Of a DNA stretch of 64,000 nucleotides, positions 19,028 through 30,701 are shown piece by piece. The DNA is from Bacteroidota bacterium (lineage in GTDB: Bacteria > Bacteroidota > Bacteroidia > Chitinophagales > Chitinophagaceae): assembly GCA_013285595.1 (NCBI GenBank), contig JABDHF010000004.1, positions 1-64,000 on the forward strand. Reading direction: 5' to 3'. Within the stretch, counting starts at the first letter, position 1. Each line of letters starts with the position of its first letter. Made by a program: the position numbers and the translations under genes. A model generated the notes under the pieces. The model was not told the origin of the DNA and ran no database searches. It saw only the letters and a list, made by a program, of their open reading frames with translations.

Positions 19028-19849
19028 TTAGCGGCCCTGCATTGCAGAAAGCATATTGCCATATACCTGGTTCAGAACAGTTAAGTTCTTGGCAAGTAAG
19101 CCTATCTGCTCTTTCGCATTGGTTGCATCCGTAGCGCTCGATGCCATAGCATCTGATGCGTTAACGAGGCTGCTATAGAACTTGTTCATCGCTTTCAGAT
19201 GATTGTTAGCGTCAGACAATTCTACTTCGTATATCTGGTTAAGTGTACCTAAGTTCCTTGACAATACAACTACCTGGTCGTGGAACTTAGCAGTATCTTC
19301 TGCTGCTTCGTTAAATGCGCTCATTGTTTTTGAAGCGCCTACGAATGTAGTCTTCATCTGGCCTAAAGCTTCAGCAGCTTCGCGTGCACTTTGAGAGTAC
19401 GCACTTGTAGCATTTGTAACTTCAGACATGTCTTTGATCTGGTCTACAGCCTTATTGAAGTTCTGGAAGTTCTCATTCAGTCGCTTCAGGTTAGGGGTAT
19501 TGATCTGCGCTTCTTCCAACATCCTGTCGAGCGACTTTGTTGGTGGTTCACCTGGTTTAGGCAGATGGCCTGTTTTAATACCTTTCCTGTATGCTTCCAC
19601 GTGCGGGTTTTCAGTGATATCCGGGTAAAAACGCTCCCAGTAGTAATCAGCGTGAGGTGGGAGCAGGCCAAGCATCGCAAAGATAAATGCCTCAGTACAC
19701 ATCCCGGCTGTAAGCATAAGGCTTGCACCTGGCCAGTGTTGTATTTTAAAAAGGGCGCCCAACAATACTACAGAGGCTCCAAGACCAATTATCAGATTTT
19801 TAAGGTATTTACCCTGGCTGGTTTCAAAAAACAATGCTATTGGATTCAT
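19028..19849 (-). CDS. gldL: Gliding motility / type IX secretion protein GldL
   Basis: MNPIALFFETSQGKYLKNLIIGLGASVVLLGALFKIQHWPGASLMLTAGMCTEAFIF. The ORF track starts at 19918; an internal ATG at 19849 is the better start and removes overlap with gldK. Confidence 0.95.
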   Translation of the reverse strand: MNPIALFFETSQGKYLKNLIIGLGASVVLLGALFKIQHWPGASLMLTAGMCTEAFIFAMLGLLPPHADYYWERFYPDITENPHVEAYRKGIKTGHLPKPGEPPTKSLDRMLEEAQINTPNLKRLNENFQNFNKAVDQIKDMSEVTNATSAYSQSAREAAEALGQMKTTFVGASKTMSAFNEAAEDTAKFHDQVVVLSRNLGTLNQIYEVELSDANNHLKAMNKFYSSLVNASDAMASSATDATNAKEQIGLLAKNLTVLNQVYGNMLSAMQGR

Positions 19850-19901
19850 TTTGCTGATTTTTCTTTTCTTGATTATTAAAATGTAGTTATTAGCTTTTGG
19901 A

Positions 19902-21170
19902 TTATTGCCTGATTGCACGCCTGTTGGTCAATGCAGGCTGTACTTCGGTATACACGCAACGGAAGCCAATATATGCTTTAGAGGTATCTTCATATTCGTA
20001 ATCCCTGGTGCTTACCTGCAGGTAATAAGCTACGTCGCGCCAGCTGCCACCACGAACCACTTTACGTTTCATCCACTGTGCATCGCCTGGTTGGTCATTA
20101 TAAGTCACGCTAGGGTTGATATCTGCCTGCTGCTGGTAAGATCCGCCATAGTAAGCTGATTCTGTCCATTCTGATACGTTACCCGACATGTTTTTCAGGC
20201 CATAATCGTTGCTTGCATACCAATCAACAGGAACCGTGTATAGTCCGCCGTCAGCAGCGTAGTTGCCGCGTTGTGGTTTAAAGTTAGCAAGGTAACAGCC
20301 TTTTTTGTTGATGATATAAGGGCCGCCCCATGGATAAGGTGCTTCGTTACGGCCGCCGCGCGCTGCCCATTCCCACTCCTGTTCTGTAGGTAAACGGAAA
20401 CGGCTTTCAAAATATTGTCTTTCTTTCTCACGCTCTGAGCGCCACATTGCAGTACGCCAGTCGCAAAATGCATGTGCCTGTTTCCAGTTTACACCTACTA
20501 CAGGATACTTGTTAAAGCCCTGGAACCAAAAGTACTGTTGTGCTATAGGTTCGTTGAAAGAGTAGTTGAACTGGCGCATCCATACCGTTGTATCAGGGTA
20601 AGAAGGAACATTGAAATTATTAATGTATTTCACCTGCGATTCTGTAGGGTGTTGTATCGCATCTGCATAGTCGAAAGCAGAGTAGTGATATACCAGCTTG
20701 CTTTCATCAAATGTTTTCCGTCCCCAGCCAGATAATTCTGCAGGTACATACAAGGCTGAAAGCTGATCCTGCAGTTCAGGATCTTTCCAGTTGATGTGCT
20801 TGCTCATATCCAGGCGCTGCGTACCATCCGGGTTGTCTTTAAAGTTCCCCAGTATAGTATTAGCTATAGAATCTCTAACCCAGTTTGTAAACTGGCGATA
20901 TTCCTGGTTAGAGATTTCAGTAGCATCCATATAAAACCCTACAAGCTGTACGGTATGTATGGTCGCATCATTCCGGCCACGGATATCCTCATCGCTGGCG
21001 CCCATTTTATAAGAGCCTGATGGGACATATACCATGCCTATAGGCAATGGAGCCTTATACGTTGATCTTGATTGATCCCCTACCAACTGGCCATTTGACG
21101 TTGGCTGCCCGCAACTCGCAGCAAATGCCAGCAATGCGAAAGCTGAGACCTCCAGGAATGTTTTTTTCAT
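19902..21170 (-). CDS. gldK: Gliding motility lipoprotein GldK (FGE-sulfatase/SUMF1 fold)
   Basis: Lipobox-like LLAFAASCGQ; PIGMVYVPSGSYKMGASDED...GVNWKQAHAFCDWRT...RLPTEQEWEWAARGG...VRGGSWRD. Start taken as MKKTFLEVSAF (21170) rather than the 21215 ORF start. Confidence 0.94.
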   Translation of the reverse strand: MKKTFLEVSAFALLAFAASCGQPTSNGQLVGDQSRSTYKAPLPIGMVYVPSGSYKMGASDEDIRGRNDATIHTVQLVGFYMDATEISNQEYRQFTNWVRDSIANTILGNFKDNPDGTQRLDMSKHINWKDPELQDQLSALYVPAELSGWGRKTFDESKLVYHYSAFDYADAIQHPTESQVKYINNFNVPSYPDTTVWMRQFNYSFNEPIAQQYFWFQGFNKYPVVGVNWKQAHAFCDWRTAMWRSEREKERQYFESRFRLPTEQEWEWAARGGRNEAPYPWGGPYIINKKGCYLANFKPQRGNYAADGGLYTVPVDWYASNDYGLKNMSGNVSEWTESAYYGGSYQQQADINPSVTYNDQPGDAQWMKRKVVRGGSWRDVAYYLQVSTRDYEYEDTSKAYIGFRCVYTEVQPALTNRRAIRQ

Positions 21171-21350
21171 ACTACTGTGTATTGTTTTTGCAATTTTTGC
21201 ACCTAAAATTTTCATCCTTTTCAGTTCAGTTTACCGAACCGACGCACAATATTCAAAGTTTTTTCCAAAAATACAAGTTTCAGCAAAAAAATGTTTGCTC
21301 CATCACTCCGGAGAAAGTTTAAAATTCATCCTGTTTTTTGCTTTTTTCAT

Positions 21351-23372
21351 TCATCTGCCCAGAAGGCTAAGTGCCGACTCTGTGCTATTTACAGGCGATA
21401 GGCAAGCCTGTTCTGTACAAACAAATATATACATTTTATCAGCAAAAAACTTTTTTTCAAGAATGGGCAATTCAGATATTTCTTTTTTAGAAGTGAGCAA
21501 AAATGATGCTGGCAGATAGTTTGCCTGCATTTCCTTCCTGCCCTCATCTGCTCCTTTTCCCGCGCAAATGATTGTTTTGCTCCCGGCCGTAGATCGCTGC
21601 ATCAGCAATGCCCAATACCCGAACGAATAGCTGTATCTCACCGCGGTATCCGCCATTTGCCGCAACATCACTTTTGAGCGCTCTATCCATTCGCTTTTTT
21701 CCATGCACATACCACATATCCACAGGTTCTGGGCCATAAATGCATTGGCCGATGGTGTTGCGCCATCATACAGGTCCACTTTGCGCACAGGTATGTCACT
21801 TTGCTGTTCCGGGGTGTAAAAGAAAAAGCCGTCTTCCCTGCTAAAATCTGTTATTACAGTGTCCGTAAGCGCTGAGGCCTTCAATACCCACTTGTTTTCT
21901 CCGGTTGCAGATGCCAGTTGCAGCATTGCCTGCACCAGGTAAGCGTAGTCATCCAGCTTGGCAGGTATTTTTGCCACTCCGCTCTTCCAGGTATGCAGTA
22001 CCCCCCCATTGGCCTCAAAGCTGTCCCGCATCCAGTCCATGTGCCCGGCTGCCAGTTTCAGGTACTTTTCTTCCCCCAGCGCCACTCCTGCCTTGCTCAA
22101 GCTTATGTTCATCAGCGCATTCCACGATAGCAGGCACTTATCATCAGTTTGCGGCCTTTCCTTTTTTGCCCGCTGTGCCAGCAGCTTATGCTTGGCTTCG
22201 TCAATGATCCTTTTCACCTCCTCCCCAGATAACCCGTTTTCAGCAGCAATTTCATCCATTTTTTTTGAAATGTGCAGTATGCTCGTCCCTTCCCAGTTTC
22301 CCTGTGGCACAAAGCCAAAATACTCCGCAGCTATCACGTTACTATCCCCAAGCACCTCCATCCACTCTTCCCATGTCCATGTATAAAATTTGCCCTCCAC
22401 CCCTTCGCTATCTGCATCCAGGGCGCAATAGTACCCTCCGCTCTTATCTTTCAGTTCATTTTCTACAAAAGCTATCGTTTCTTCTGCAATTACCTTATAC
22501 CGGACGTTTTTTGTAATACTGTACGCATCGCACAGCGAAGAGATCAAAAGTGCATTATCATAAAGCATTTTTTCAAAGTGCGGAGCCAGCCATTCCCTAT
22601 CAGTGGAGTAGCGTGCAAAGCCCCCTGCCAGCTGATCATAAATGCCCCCATCTATCATCGCATCCAGGCTTAGCAAAGCATGTTCCAGTGCCGGTTCATA
22701 CCCTGTAAAATGGTAGTGCTCCAGCAAAAAGCTTATCGCCATAGTGCCTGGGAATTTTGGGGCATTGCCAAACCCGCCTTTCTCCTTGTCTGCCTGCTTT
22801 AGCAGGCTGTCGGCTATCTTCCTGCAAGTATCTCGGTCAAATGCCTGTCCCTGCTTCACAAATGCCTTTTCTGATGCCTGTCGCAAGTGTTGTATCATCT
22901 GCTCTGCCTGCTGTGCTACTTCGTCTTGTTGCAGCCGCCATATCTCATCCATTCTGTGCAGCAATTGCGTCCACGATGGCCGGTTAAATGCAGGCCTCGG
23001 CGGATAGTAGGTACCTCCATAAAACGGAGCCCGCTCAGGTGTTACAAACACATTGAGCGGCCAGCCTCCATTACCTGCTATGGCCTGCACTGCATCCATG
23101 TACATGTGGTCCACATCAGGGTGCTCTTCCCGGTCCACTTTTATGCATACAAACCGCTCATTCATAAGCGCAGCCACTGCATCATCTTCAAAGCTCTCAT
23201 GCTCCATTACATGGCACCAGTGGCACGCCGCATAGCCGATGCTTACTATTACGGGTTTCTGTTCCGCTTTAGCTTTGGCAAAAGCCTCGTCGCCCCATGG
23301 GTACCAGTCTACAGGGTTATGGGCATGTTGCAGTAAATAAGGGCTTTGTTCGTTAATGAGTTTGTTGGCCAT
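21351..23372 (-). CDS. Thioredoxin domain-containing protein, YyaL/DUF255 family
   Basis: [63 protein letters not shown]...[26 protein letters not shown]. Confidence 0.95.
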   Translation of the reverse strand: MANKLINEQSPYLLQHAHNPVDWYPWGDEAFAKAKAEQKPVIVSIGYAACHWCHVMEHESFEDDAVAALMNERFVCIKVDREEHPDVDHMYMDAVQAIAGNGGWPLNVFVTPERAPFYGGTYYPPRPAFNRPSWTQLLHRMDEIWRLQQDEVAQQAEQMIQHLRQASEKAFVKQGQAFDRDTCRKIADSLLKQADKEKGGFGNAPKFPGTMAISFLLEHYHFTGYEPALEHALLSLDAMIDGGIYDQLAGGFARYSTDREWLAPHFEKMLYDNALLISSLCDAYSITKNVRYKVIAEETIAFVENELKDKSGGYYCALDADSEGVEGKFYTWTWEEWMEVLGDSNVIAAEYFGFVPQGNWEGTSILHISKKMDEIAAENGLSGEEVKRIIDEAKHKLLAQRAKKERPQTDDKCLLSWNALMNISLSKAGVALGEEKYLKLAAGHMDWMRDSFEANGGVLHTWKSGVAKIPAKLDDYAYLVQAMLQLASATGENKWVLKASALTDTVITDFSREDGFFFYTPEQQSDIPVRKVDLYDGATPSANAFMAQNLWICGMCMEKSEWIERSKVMLRQMADTAVRYSYSFGYWALLMQRSTAGSKTIICAGKGADEGRKEMQANYLPASFLLTSKKEISELPILEKKFFADKMYIFVCTEQACLSPVNSTESALSLLGR

Positions 23373-23468
23373 ACAGCAAAGGTAATAGCCATTAGCCAAA
23401 AGGGCTTAATGCACAGATAAGCAGCCCTTTTTGCCTGTAGACAGTTTACGAATTATACTTCGGTGAGA

Positions 23469-24263
23469 TTATTTCTTAACATCCGAAAGGAATAGCTCCA
23501 GCGCTGATACCATAGAGGGCGCATTTACAGCAGGCGCTTTCACATCAAGCCTCAGGCCGCTATCTTCCACAGCCTTAGAGGTAGTAGGGCCAAAAGCGCC
23601 TATCAGCGTACCATTTTGCTTAAAAGAAGGATCAAAGTCAAATAACGTCTGCACGCTGAAGGGGCTGAAGAAAACGATCATATCGTATGGAGAACTCATT
23701 ACACCGGCAATATCATTTGATACCATCCGGTACAGTGTACCTTCTGCATATTTTATGCTGTGTTTCAGCAGGTATTGGGCAATATCGTTTTTCGCGGTAT
23801 CAGATACCGGCAGTATGTATTTTTCGTTTTTATGCTTACCTATTACCTCCAGCAGGCCCGCGGTGCTGCCATCTGCCGAGAAGAAAACTTTACGCTTGCG
23901 GTACAATATAAATTTTTGCAGGTAAAGGGCCACAGCCTCGGTAATGCAGAAATATTTCATATCCTGCGATACCTTGATCTTTAATTCTTCGCATATCCTG
24001 AAGAAGTGATCTACAGCATAGCGGCTGGTAAAAATGATGGCTGTATATTCACCAATATCTATGCGCTGTTTGCGGAATTCCTTGCCACTAAGCCCTTCCA
24101 CGCGGATAAAGGCATGAAAATCCAGTTTCAGATCGTATTTTTTGGCAAGATCGAAATAAGGCGAACGGTCCGTATCCGGCCGGGGCTGGGTTATTAATAT
24201 ACTGTTGACCTTCAGCTCCTTTTTCTCAACACCCTTCTTTTTTGAATTAACAGCTTTGGCCAT
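23469..24263 (-). CDS. hemD: Uroporphyrinogen-III synthase (HemD family)
   Basis: SILITQPRPDTDRSPYFDLAKKYDL...AIIFTSRYAVDHFFRICEEL...IVFFSPFSVQTLFDFDP...GAFGPTTSKAVEDSGLRLDVKAP. Confidence 0.88.
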   Translation of the reverse strand: MAKAVNSKKKGVEKKELKVNSILITQPRPDTDRSPYFDLAKKYDLKLDFHAFIRVEGLSGKEFRKQRIDIGEYTAIIFTSRYAVDHFFRICEELKIKVSQDMKYFCITEAVALYLQKFILYRKRKVFFSADGSTAGLLEVIGKHKNEKYILPVSDTAKNDIAQYLLKHSIKYAEGTLYRMVSNDIAGVMSSPYDMIVFFSPFSVQTLFDFDPSFKQNGTLIGAFGPTTSKAVEDSGLRLDVKAPAVNAPSMVSALELFLSDVKK

Positions 24264-24316
24264 ATTTATTAATAAGGATTATCGAACGGTTCTTACTAAA
24301 AAATGCTGATTGTGAA

Positions 24317-25192
24317 CTAGTAAAACATCAATCCTTTTACTAATAATTTCATCAATACAGCAAGTGGCAGCAATTCCGAGGCGCAAAGGTACATAAAAAA
24401 ATGAAATTTACTATACTGGAAAAACGACCCAAACACCTCCCACGAGCGTATGTACCGGTTGAGCAGCAACGCTCCGGATATGATAAAAGATATAACTACC
24501 ATCTGCTGCGCCCACTCGTGGTCGGCAAATGCCAGCACTATGATAAACGGGATAAGTGTAATACCCAGCACCTTATTAATAAGAAAAACATTGAATAAAT
24601 AATGCTCCGTTATCCCTTCTACCCTGAATGCCCAGCCGCTGAAGCGTACGGCTGTATACTTAGCTAAATAGATAAGTCCGTTACCCGCAATAAGCATGAT
24701 GATAAGCAGCGACGGCGGTATAACCCCCGAATGGTGCGGCGTAAAAAACCTTACTATGTAGTAGATGTAGGCCCCACCGGCAAAGGTAAAGAAGACATTC
24801 ATCAGAAAATTAGGAAGGCCGGAGCCTTGCAGCTGGTCTTTAAGTTGCCTGTTACTCAGCGTTGGGTTCCAGAATGCCCGCCACAGGTTTATGAAATACT
24901 TGGTGTCCATATACCGGATAACCCCCAGCATAAGGCATAAAAAGAGCAGTAAGTAGAAGTCGGCTGTTTGCGTTTCAAAAGAGTGGGGCAACTCTATATC
25001 GCTGATCACCCGCGTAGTCGCCATCATGGGGTGCATCAGCAGCAGGTGCTCGGTCAGTTGCTCGGTACCTGCCTGTAGCTTTGCACTATCCGGTAACGCC
25101 GCAATTCCATACTTGCCGGGTATTACTTTGGCATATCCATTTGAGAACAAAAAGACGGTTGCAATAACCAGGAAAATGCGAGAAAACCACAT
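24317..25192 (-). CDS. DUF4271 domain-containing integral membrane protein
   Basis: Multi-TM protein directly downstream of hemD, a neighbourhood I recall for DUF4271 in Bacteroidota. MWFSRIFLVIATVFLF (25192) is the probable start. Confidence 0.75.
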   Translation of the reverse strand: MWFSRIFLVIATVFLFSNGYAKVIPGKYGIAALPDSAKLQAGTEQLTEHLLLMHPMMATTRVISDIELPHSFETQTADFYLLLFLCLMLGVIRYMDTKYFINLWRAFWNPTLSNRQLKDQLQGSGLPNFLMNVFFTFAGGAYIYYIVRFFTPHHSGVIPPSLLIIMLIAGNGLIYLAKYTAVRFSGWAFRVEGITEHYLFNVFLINKVLGITLIPFIIVLAFADHEWAQQMVVISFIISGALLLNRYIRSWEVFGSFFQYSKFHFFMYLCASELLPLAVLMKLLVKGLMFY

Positions 25193-25332
25193 ATTGATGC
25201 ACAGCCCAACAGCCGGACACAAAATTAATCGTAAAAGTGACGCCCTCCCCTATTTTTTACCAACATGCTATTCAGATGTTCGGCGTAAATTCTAAGATCG
25301 CGCCTTTTTCATCTTTTTGATTGATTACTTTA

Positions 25333-25340
25333 TACTTTTG
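25333..25340 (+). promoter_or_regulatory. Bacteroidota -7 box (TAnnTTTG)
   Basis: TACTTTTG 10 nt before the ATG at 25351. Confidence 0.5.
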
Positions 25341-25350
25341 GCTTTAGCCA

Positions 25351-26526
25351 ATGACCAGCAACATCTACAGCAAATTTCGCCGTATCACCACCAACCAGCT
25401 CTATTTCCCCGAAATAGATGGTATACGGTTTCTTGCTATAGTGCTGGTTGTGCTTTTTCATACGCACGGCTATTTTATGGGTAAATCAACAACGCCATTT
25501 ACCGACGATCCCGCATCATACCACGCAGTCAATGCTTTCCTCACCCATGGCGATCGTGGCGTGCAATTGTTCTTTGTACTCAGCGGCTTCGTCCTCTGCC
25601 TGCCATTTGCCCATCACTACCTTAACAATGGCAAAAAAATATCCCTGAAGAAGTACTACCTCCGCCGCGTCACCCGGCTAGAGCCTCCCTACTTCATTGC
25701 TATGACGGCAACCTTCCTCCTTGCCGCAGCTATGCAGGTAAAACCCCTCTCTGTGTTATTCCCAAGCTGGCTGGCATCGCTGGTATACAGCCACAATATC
25801 ATCTTCCACCGCGCACCCTTTATTACGGTTGTCGCCTGGTCGCTGGAGATAGAGATACAGTTCTACCTGCTGGCCCCTCTTTTATTCAGGCTGCTGACAT
25901 TGCATAAAATAACCCGCAGGTTCATCTTATGCGCCGCCGCTATTGCTTTCACGCTTTTGCAATGGAACTACACCCCACCTTTCATTAGCATCTACAACTT
26001 CATTCAGTACTTCCTAATCGGTATACTCCTGGCAGACGTCTACGTGAGTGGTGAAGCAGCGGAGCTAATGAATAAGCCCTCCATCATACCCACAGCCGCC
26101 ATCGCCCTTGCAGCTATCTGCTTTCTGCCCGTCCGCAGCGCTTTGTATGCCGTTTTGCTCTTTCCCTTTCTCATTGGGTTTTTCTATTACATCGTGTTAA
26201 AAAACAATGTGGTCAAAAAAATATTCAGCTACAAATTCGTCCCCATCATTGGCGGCATGTGTTATTCCATTTACCTGCTGCATTACACTATTATTTCAGT
26301 CGTCGGCAGGGTCTCGTTGCACATCCATATTACCAACTATTACCTTCCCAATCTTTTATTGCAAATTGTCTTGATAGGCATCCCGGTGCTGCTGCTATCA
26401 TCTGTCTTTTATTTTTATATCGAAAGGCCTTTTATGTCAAGCAAATGGCTCAATATGCTGATGAAAAAAGATAAAAAAGAGCGCGACGTTTATACAAATC
26501 CTATTAGCGAAGAAATGCAGAAGTAA
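25351..26526 (+). CDS. Acyltransferase family 3 (OafA/YrhL-like) membrane protein
   Basis: FPEIDGIRFLAIVLVVLFHTHGYF...GDRGVQLFFVLSGFVLCLPF...YYLRRVTRLEPPYF. Confidence 0.93.
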   Translation: MTSNIYSKFRRITTNQLYFPEIDGIRFLAIVLVVLFHTHGYFMGKSTTPFTDDPASYHAVNAFLTHGDRGVQLFFVLSGFVLCLPFAHHYLNNGKKISLKKYYLRRVTRLEPPYFIAMTATFLLAAAMQVKPLSVLFPSWLASLVYSHNIIFHRAPFITVVAWSLEIEIQFYLLAPLLFRLLTLHKITRRFILCAAAIAFTLLQWNYTPPFISIYNFIQYFLIGILLADVYVSGEAAELMNKPSIIPTAAIALAAICFLPVRSALYAVLLFPFLIGFFYYIVLKNNVVKKIFSYKFVPIIGGMCYSIYLLHYTIISVVGRVSLHIHITNYYLPNLLLQIVLIGIPVLLLSSVFYFYIERPFMSSKWLNMLMKKDKKERDVYTNPISEEMQK

Positions 26527-26593
26527 CAGATACCTTAATGCTCTTTTTATATGTTAAAACGATTTCGGTTCCCGCGAATTCGTTTTTAATTTG

Positions 26594-26601
26594 TAACTTT
26601 G
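26594..26601 (+). promoter_or_regulatory. Bacteroidota -7 box upstream of pyrG
   Basis: TAACTTTG fits TAnnTTTG, in the intergenic region upstream of the ATG at 26728. Confidence 0.55.
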
Positions 26602-26679
26602 TCCGACCGCAACAGCTACCTCCCTGATCTTATTGGCAGTATCATAACTGGAAACGGTCATTTCAAAAAGTGTGATTAA

Positions 26680-28377
<1,698 letters not shown>

Positions 28378-28532
28378 TACTATAACATTTGTCAAAAGAT
28401 AAAAAACTGTAGTTCATAACAAGAGCTACATTTTTTTTGTGTCTTTATCAATAAAACCAAGGAAAGATTGATCCTTTATATGTTATTATTCTAATTTAAC
28501 TGTAATTAATTTTTGAATCGAAAAGTACTTCT

Positions 28533-28652
28533 ATGCCTTATGACTTTTCCGCACTAAATGATAAAGAATTAGAGCAGTTTTCACGGGATATATTGAATGC
28601 TGAATTTTCTTTAGACCCCACTGGTCCAAGCGTCCCCTTGGTCCTACTATGA
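28533..28652 (+). pseudogene. Truncated N-terminus of an Mrr-like restriction endonuclease family gene
   Basis: MPYDFSALNDKELEQFSRDILNAEFSLD then an abrupt switch into palindromic intergenic repeat (PTGPSVPLVLL*). Resembles the N-terminus of Mrr-type '(Y)DFS.LND.EFE.L.RDLL..E..L' proteins. Confidence 0.55.
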
Positions 28653-28675
28653 GGAAGCGTCCGCTTCCAAAAAAT
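28620..28675. repeat. Hyphenated palindromic intergenic repeat
   Basis: ggtccaag-cgtccc-cttggtcc followed by ggaagcg-tc-cgcttcc. Confidence 0.65.
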
Positions 28676-28714
28676 ATGCAACACACCAAGTCCACAAATT
28701 TCCAGTTCAGCCAA

Positions 28715-29075
28715 TTTCCCACTCCATTTCAACCATCCTACCTTTCCCTTAAAAATGCCCGGTAGAAATGTATCAATCACACCAACAATTCCCAAAACAC
28801 AGTTATCATAGCAGAAAGCAACAATGAAAAAACACCTATCCGCTCCCCCAAAAACGCACGAAAACCCGCACGCAGCAAGGGTTTCATTTTTGGGCCACTA
28901 TTTGATCTCAGAGCATGCAAATACCCCATGTATAGCTATGAATATACCTCAGTACAACCCATCCGGCAGAAGAACATCAACTTCCCCGTAGCAACAAGCA
29001 GCAATAAAAAAGCACGCACCCGCTCCCCCAAAAACACATAAAAAGCCGCACCCAGCCTGCATTTCAATATTCAAT
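28715..29075. repeat. Dispersed intergenic repeat array, copy 1 (conserved core 'cgctcccccaaaaac')
   Basis: Cores at about 28841-28856 and 29021-29035. Same core, spacing style and left boundary as the 55.0-55.7 kb array. Confidence 0.7.
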
Positions 29076-29215
29076 GAAAAAGAAAAAGCAGAGCAGCTCC
29101 GGTAAAGAAGAAATAACCTAAAGAAAAGGTAAAAATGAAAAAGATAGTCTAGCCCAATAATAGAGCTTCAGACGAAGACATAGACACCGCCAAATAGCAG
29201 GTCCCCCTTTAGGGG

Positions 29216-30523
29216 TCAGGGGTTGATCCTCCGTATATCCGCGCCCAGTGCATTCAGCCGCTCATCTATGCGTTCATACCCACGGTCTATCTGGTGTATG
29301 TTCTGTATAGTGCTTTTGCCGGTGGCAGATAGCGCAGCTATCAGCAGCGCCACACCCGCACGTATATCCGGCGACACCATGTTAATGCCGCGCAGAGAAA
29401 CTTGTTTATCGAGGCCTATTACTACTGCCCGGTGCGGGTCGCAGAGTACTATCTGCGCGCCCATCTCTATCAGCTTATCCACGAAGAAGAGCCTGCTTTC
29501 AAACATCTTCTGGTGCACCAGCACGGTGCCCTTGGCCTGCGTGGCCAGCACCAGCACTATGCTTAGCAGGTCGGGCGTAAGGCCCGGCCAGGGATGGTCG
29601 TATACCGTGAGTATAGAGCCGTCTATAAACTTCTGTATACGGTAATGCTCCTGTGCAGGTATGTAAATATCATCGCCCTGTATGGTCAGCTCTATCCCCA
29701 GTTTCTGGAAGGTCTCAGGTATTACGCCCAGGTGCTCGGCATCTACATTCTTTATGGTCAGTTCGCTCTGCGTCATAGCAGCAAGGCCTATAAAGGAGCC
29801 CACCTCTATCATATCGGCCAGCAGCCTGTGCTCACAGCCACGCAGCTTTACCACACCCTCTATGGTCAGCAGGTTAGTGCCTATGCCCGTAATGTTTGCG
29901 CCCATGCTTATCAGCATACGGCACAGTTGCTGTATATAAGGCTCACAAGCCGCATTGTAAATAACGGTGGTACCCTCAGCCAGCGTTGCCGCCATTACCA
30001 GGTTGGCAGTCCCGGTGATCGATGGTTCATCCAGCAGCATTTTCACACCCGTCAGCTTTTCAGTATCCAGGCTAAACATCTGGTTGTCTATATCATACAC
30101 AAAGTCCACACCCATCTTCTCAAACCCGCGTATATGCGTATCCAGCCTTCTGCGGCCTATCTTATCTCCGCCCGGTTGTGGTATATAAGCCTTGCGAAAG
30201 CGTGCCAGCAGCGGCCCCGCAAGCATCACCGTCCCCCTTAGCTTCCCAGACTTCTTCTTAAAGGCATGCGTAGTAAAATAGTCAGGGTCAATATTAGCAG
30301 CCTGCAATATTATCTTATTGGCCGACGGGCGCTCTACCTTCACGCCCATATCTTCCAGCAGTTCTATCAGGGTGTTCACATCTACTATGTCGGGTACATT
30401 GGTAAGCGTCACGCGCTCGTCAGTGAGCAGCGCTGCGCACAATACCTGTAGCGCCTCGTTCTTAGCGCCCTGCGGGGTTATCTCCCCCTTTAGTGATTTG
30501 CCACCATGTATCTCGAATACCAT
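29216..30523 (-). CDS. murA: UDP-N-acetylglucosamine 1-carboxyvinyltransferase
   Basis: FEIHGGKSLKGEITPQGAKNEALQVLCAALLTDERVTLTNVPDIVDVNTLIELL...MFESRLFFVDKLIEMGAQIVLCDPHRAVV. Confidence 0.97.
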   Translation of the reverse strand: MVFEIHGGKSLKGEITPQGAKNEALQVLCAALLTDERVTLTNVPDIVDVNTLIELLEDMGVKVERPSANKIILQAANIDPDYFTTHAFKKKSGKLRGTVMLAGPLLARFRKAYIPQPGGDKIGRRRLDTHIRGFEKMGVDFVYDIDNQMFSLDTEKLTGVKMLLDEPSITGTANLVMAATLAEGTTVIYNAACEPYIQQLCRMLISMGANITGIGTNLLTIEGVVKLRGCEHRLLADMIEVGSFIGLAAMTQSELTIKNVDAEHLGVIPETFQKLGIELTIQGDDIYIPAQEHYRIQKFIDGSILTVYDHPWPGLTPDLLSIVLVLATQAKGTVLVHQKMFESRLFFVDKLIEMGAQIVLCDPHRAVVIGLDKQVSLRGINMVSPDIRAGVALLIAALSATGKSTIQNIHQIDRGYERIDERLNALGADIRRINP

Positions 30524-30701
30524 ACCCCCAAACCCCTGAAGGGGCTTCCCCTTATTTTTAATTGTTGATAAGTCAAATGTTCTCTGTCACCCAAAAGAAA
30601 AATAAACCAGCTAAATCAATCTACCCCGTCCATGCATAAGCTACAGCCAATGCATGGTTCCCCGGCGCCTGTCCCGATTTTCATCGGGAGGGGTCAGGGG
30701 T

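Noticed and set aside
28530-28795. Minus-strand ORFs 28531..28722 and 28538..28795
   Set aside because: They traverse the palindromic repeat and the pseudogene in antisense and show no recognisable domain.
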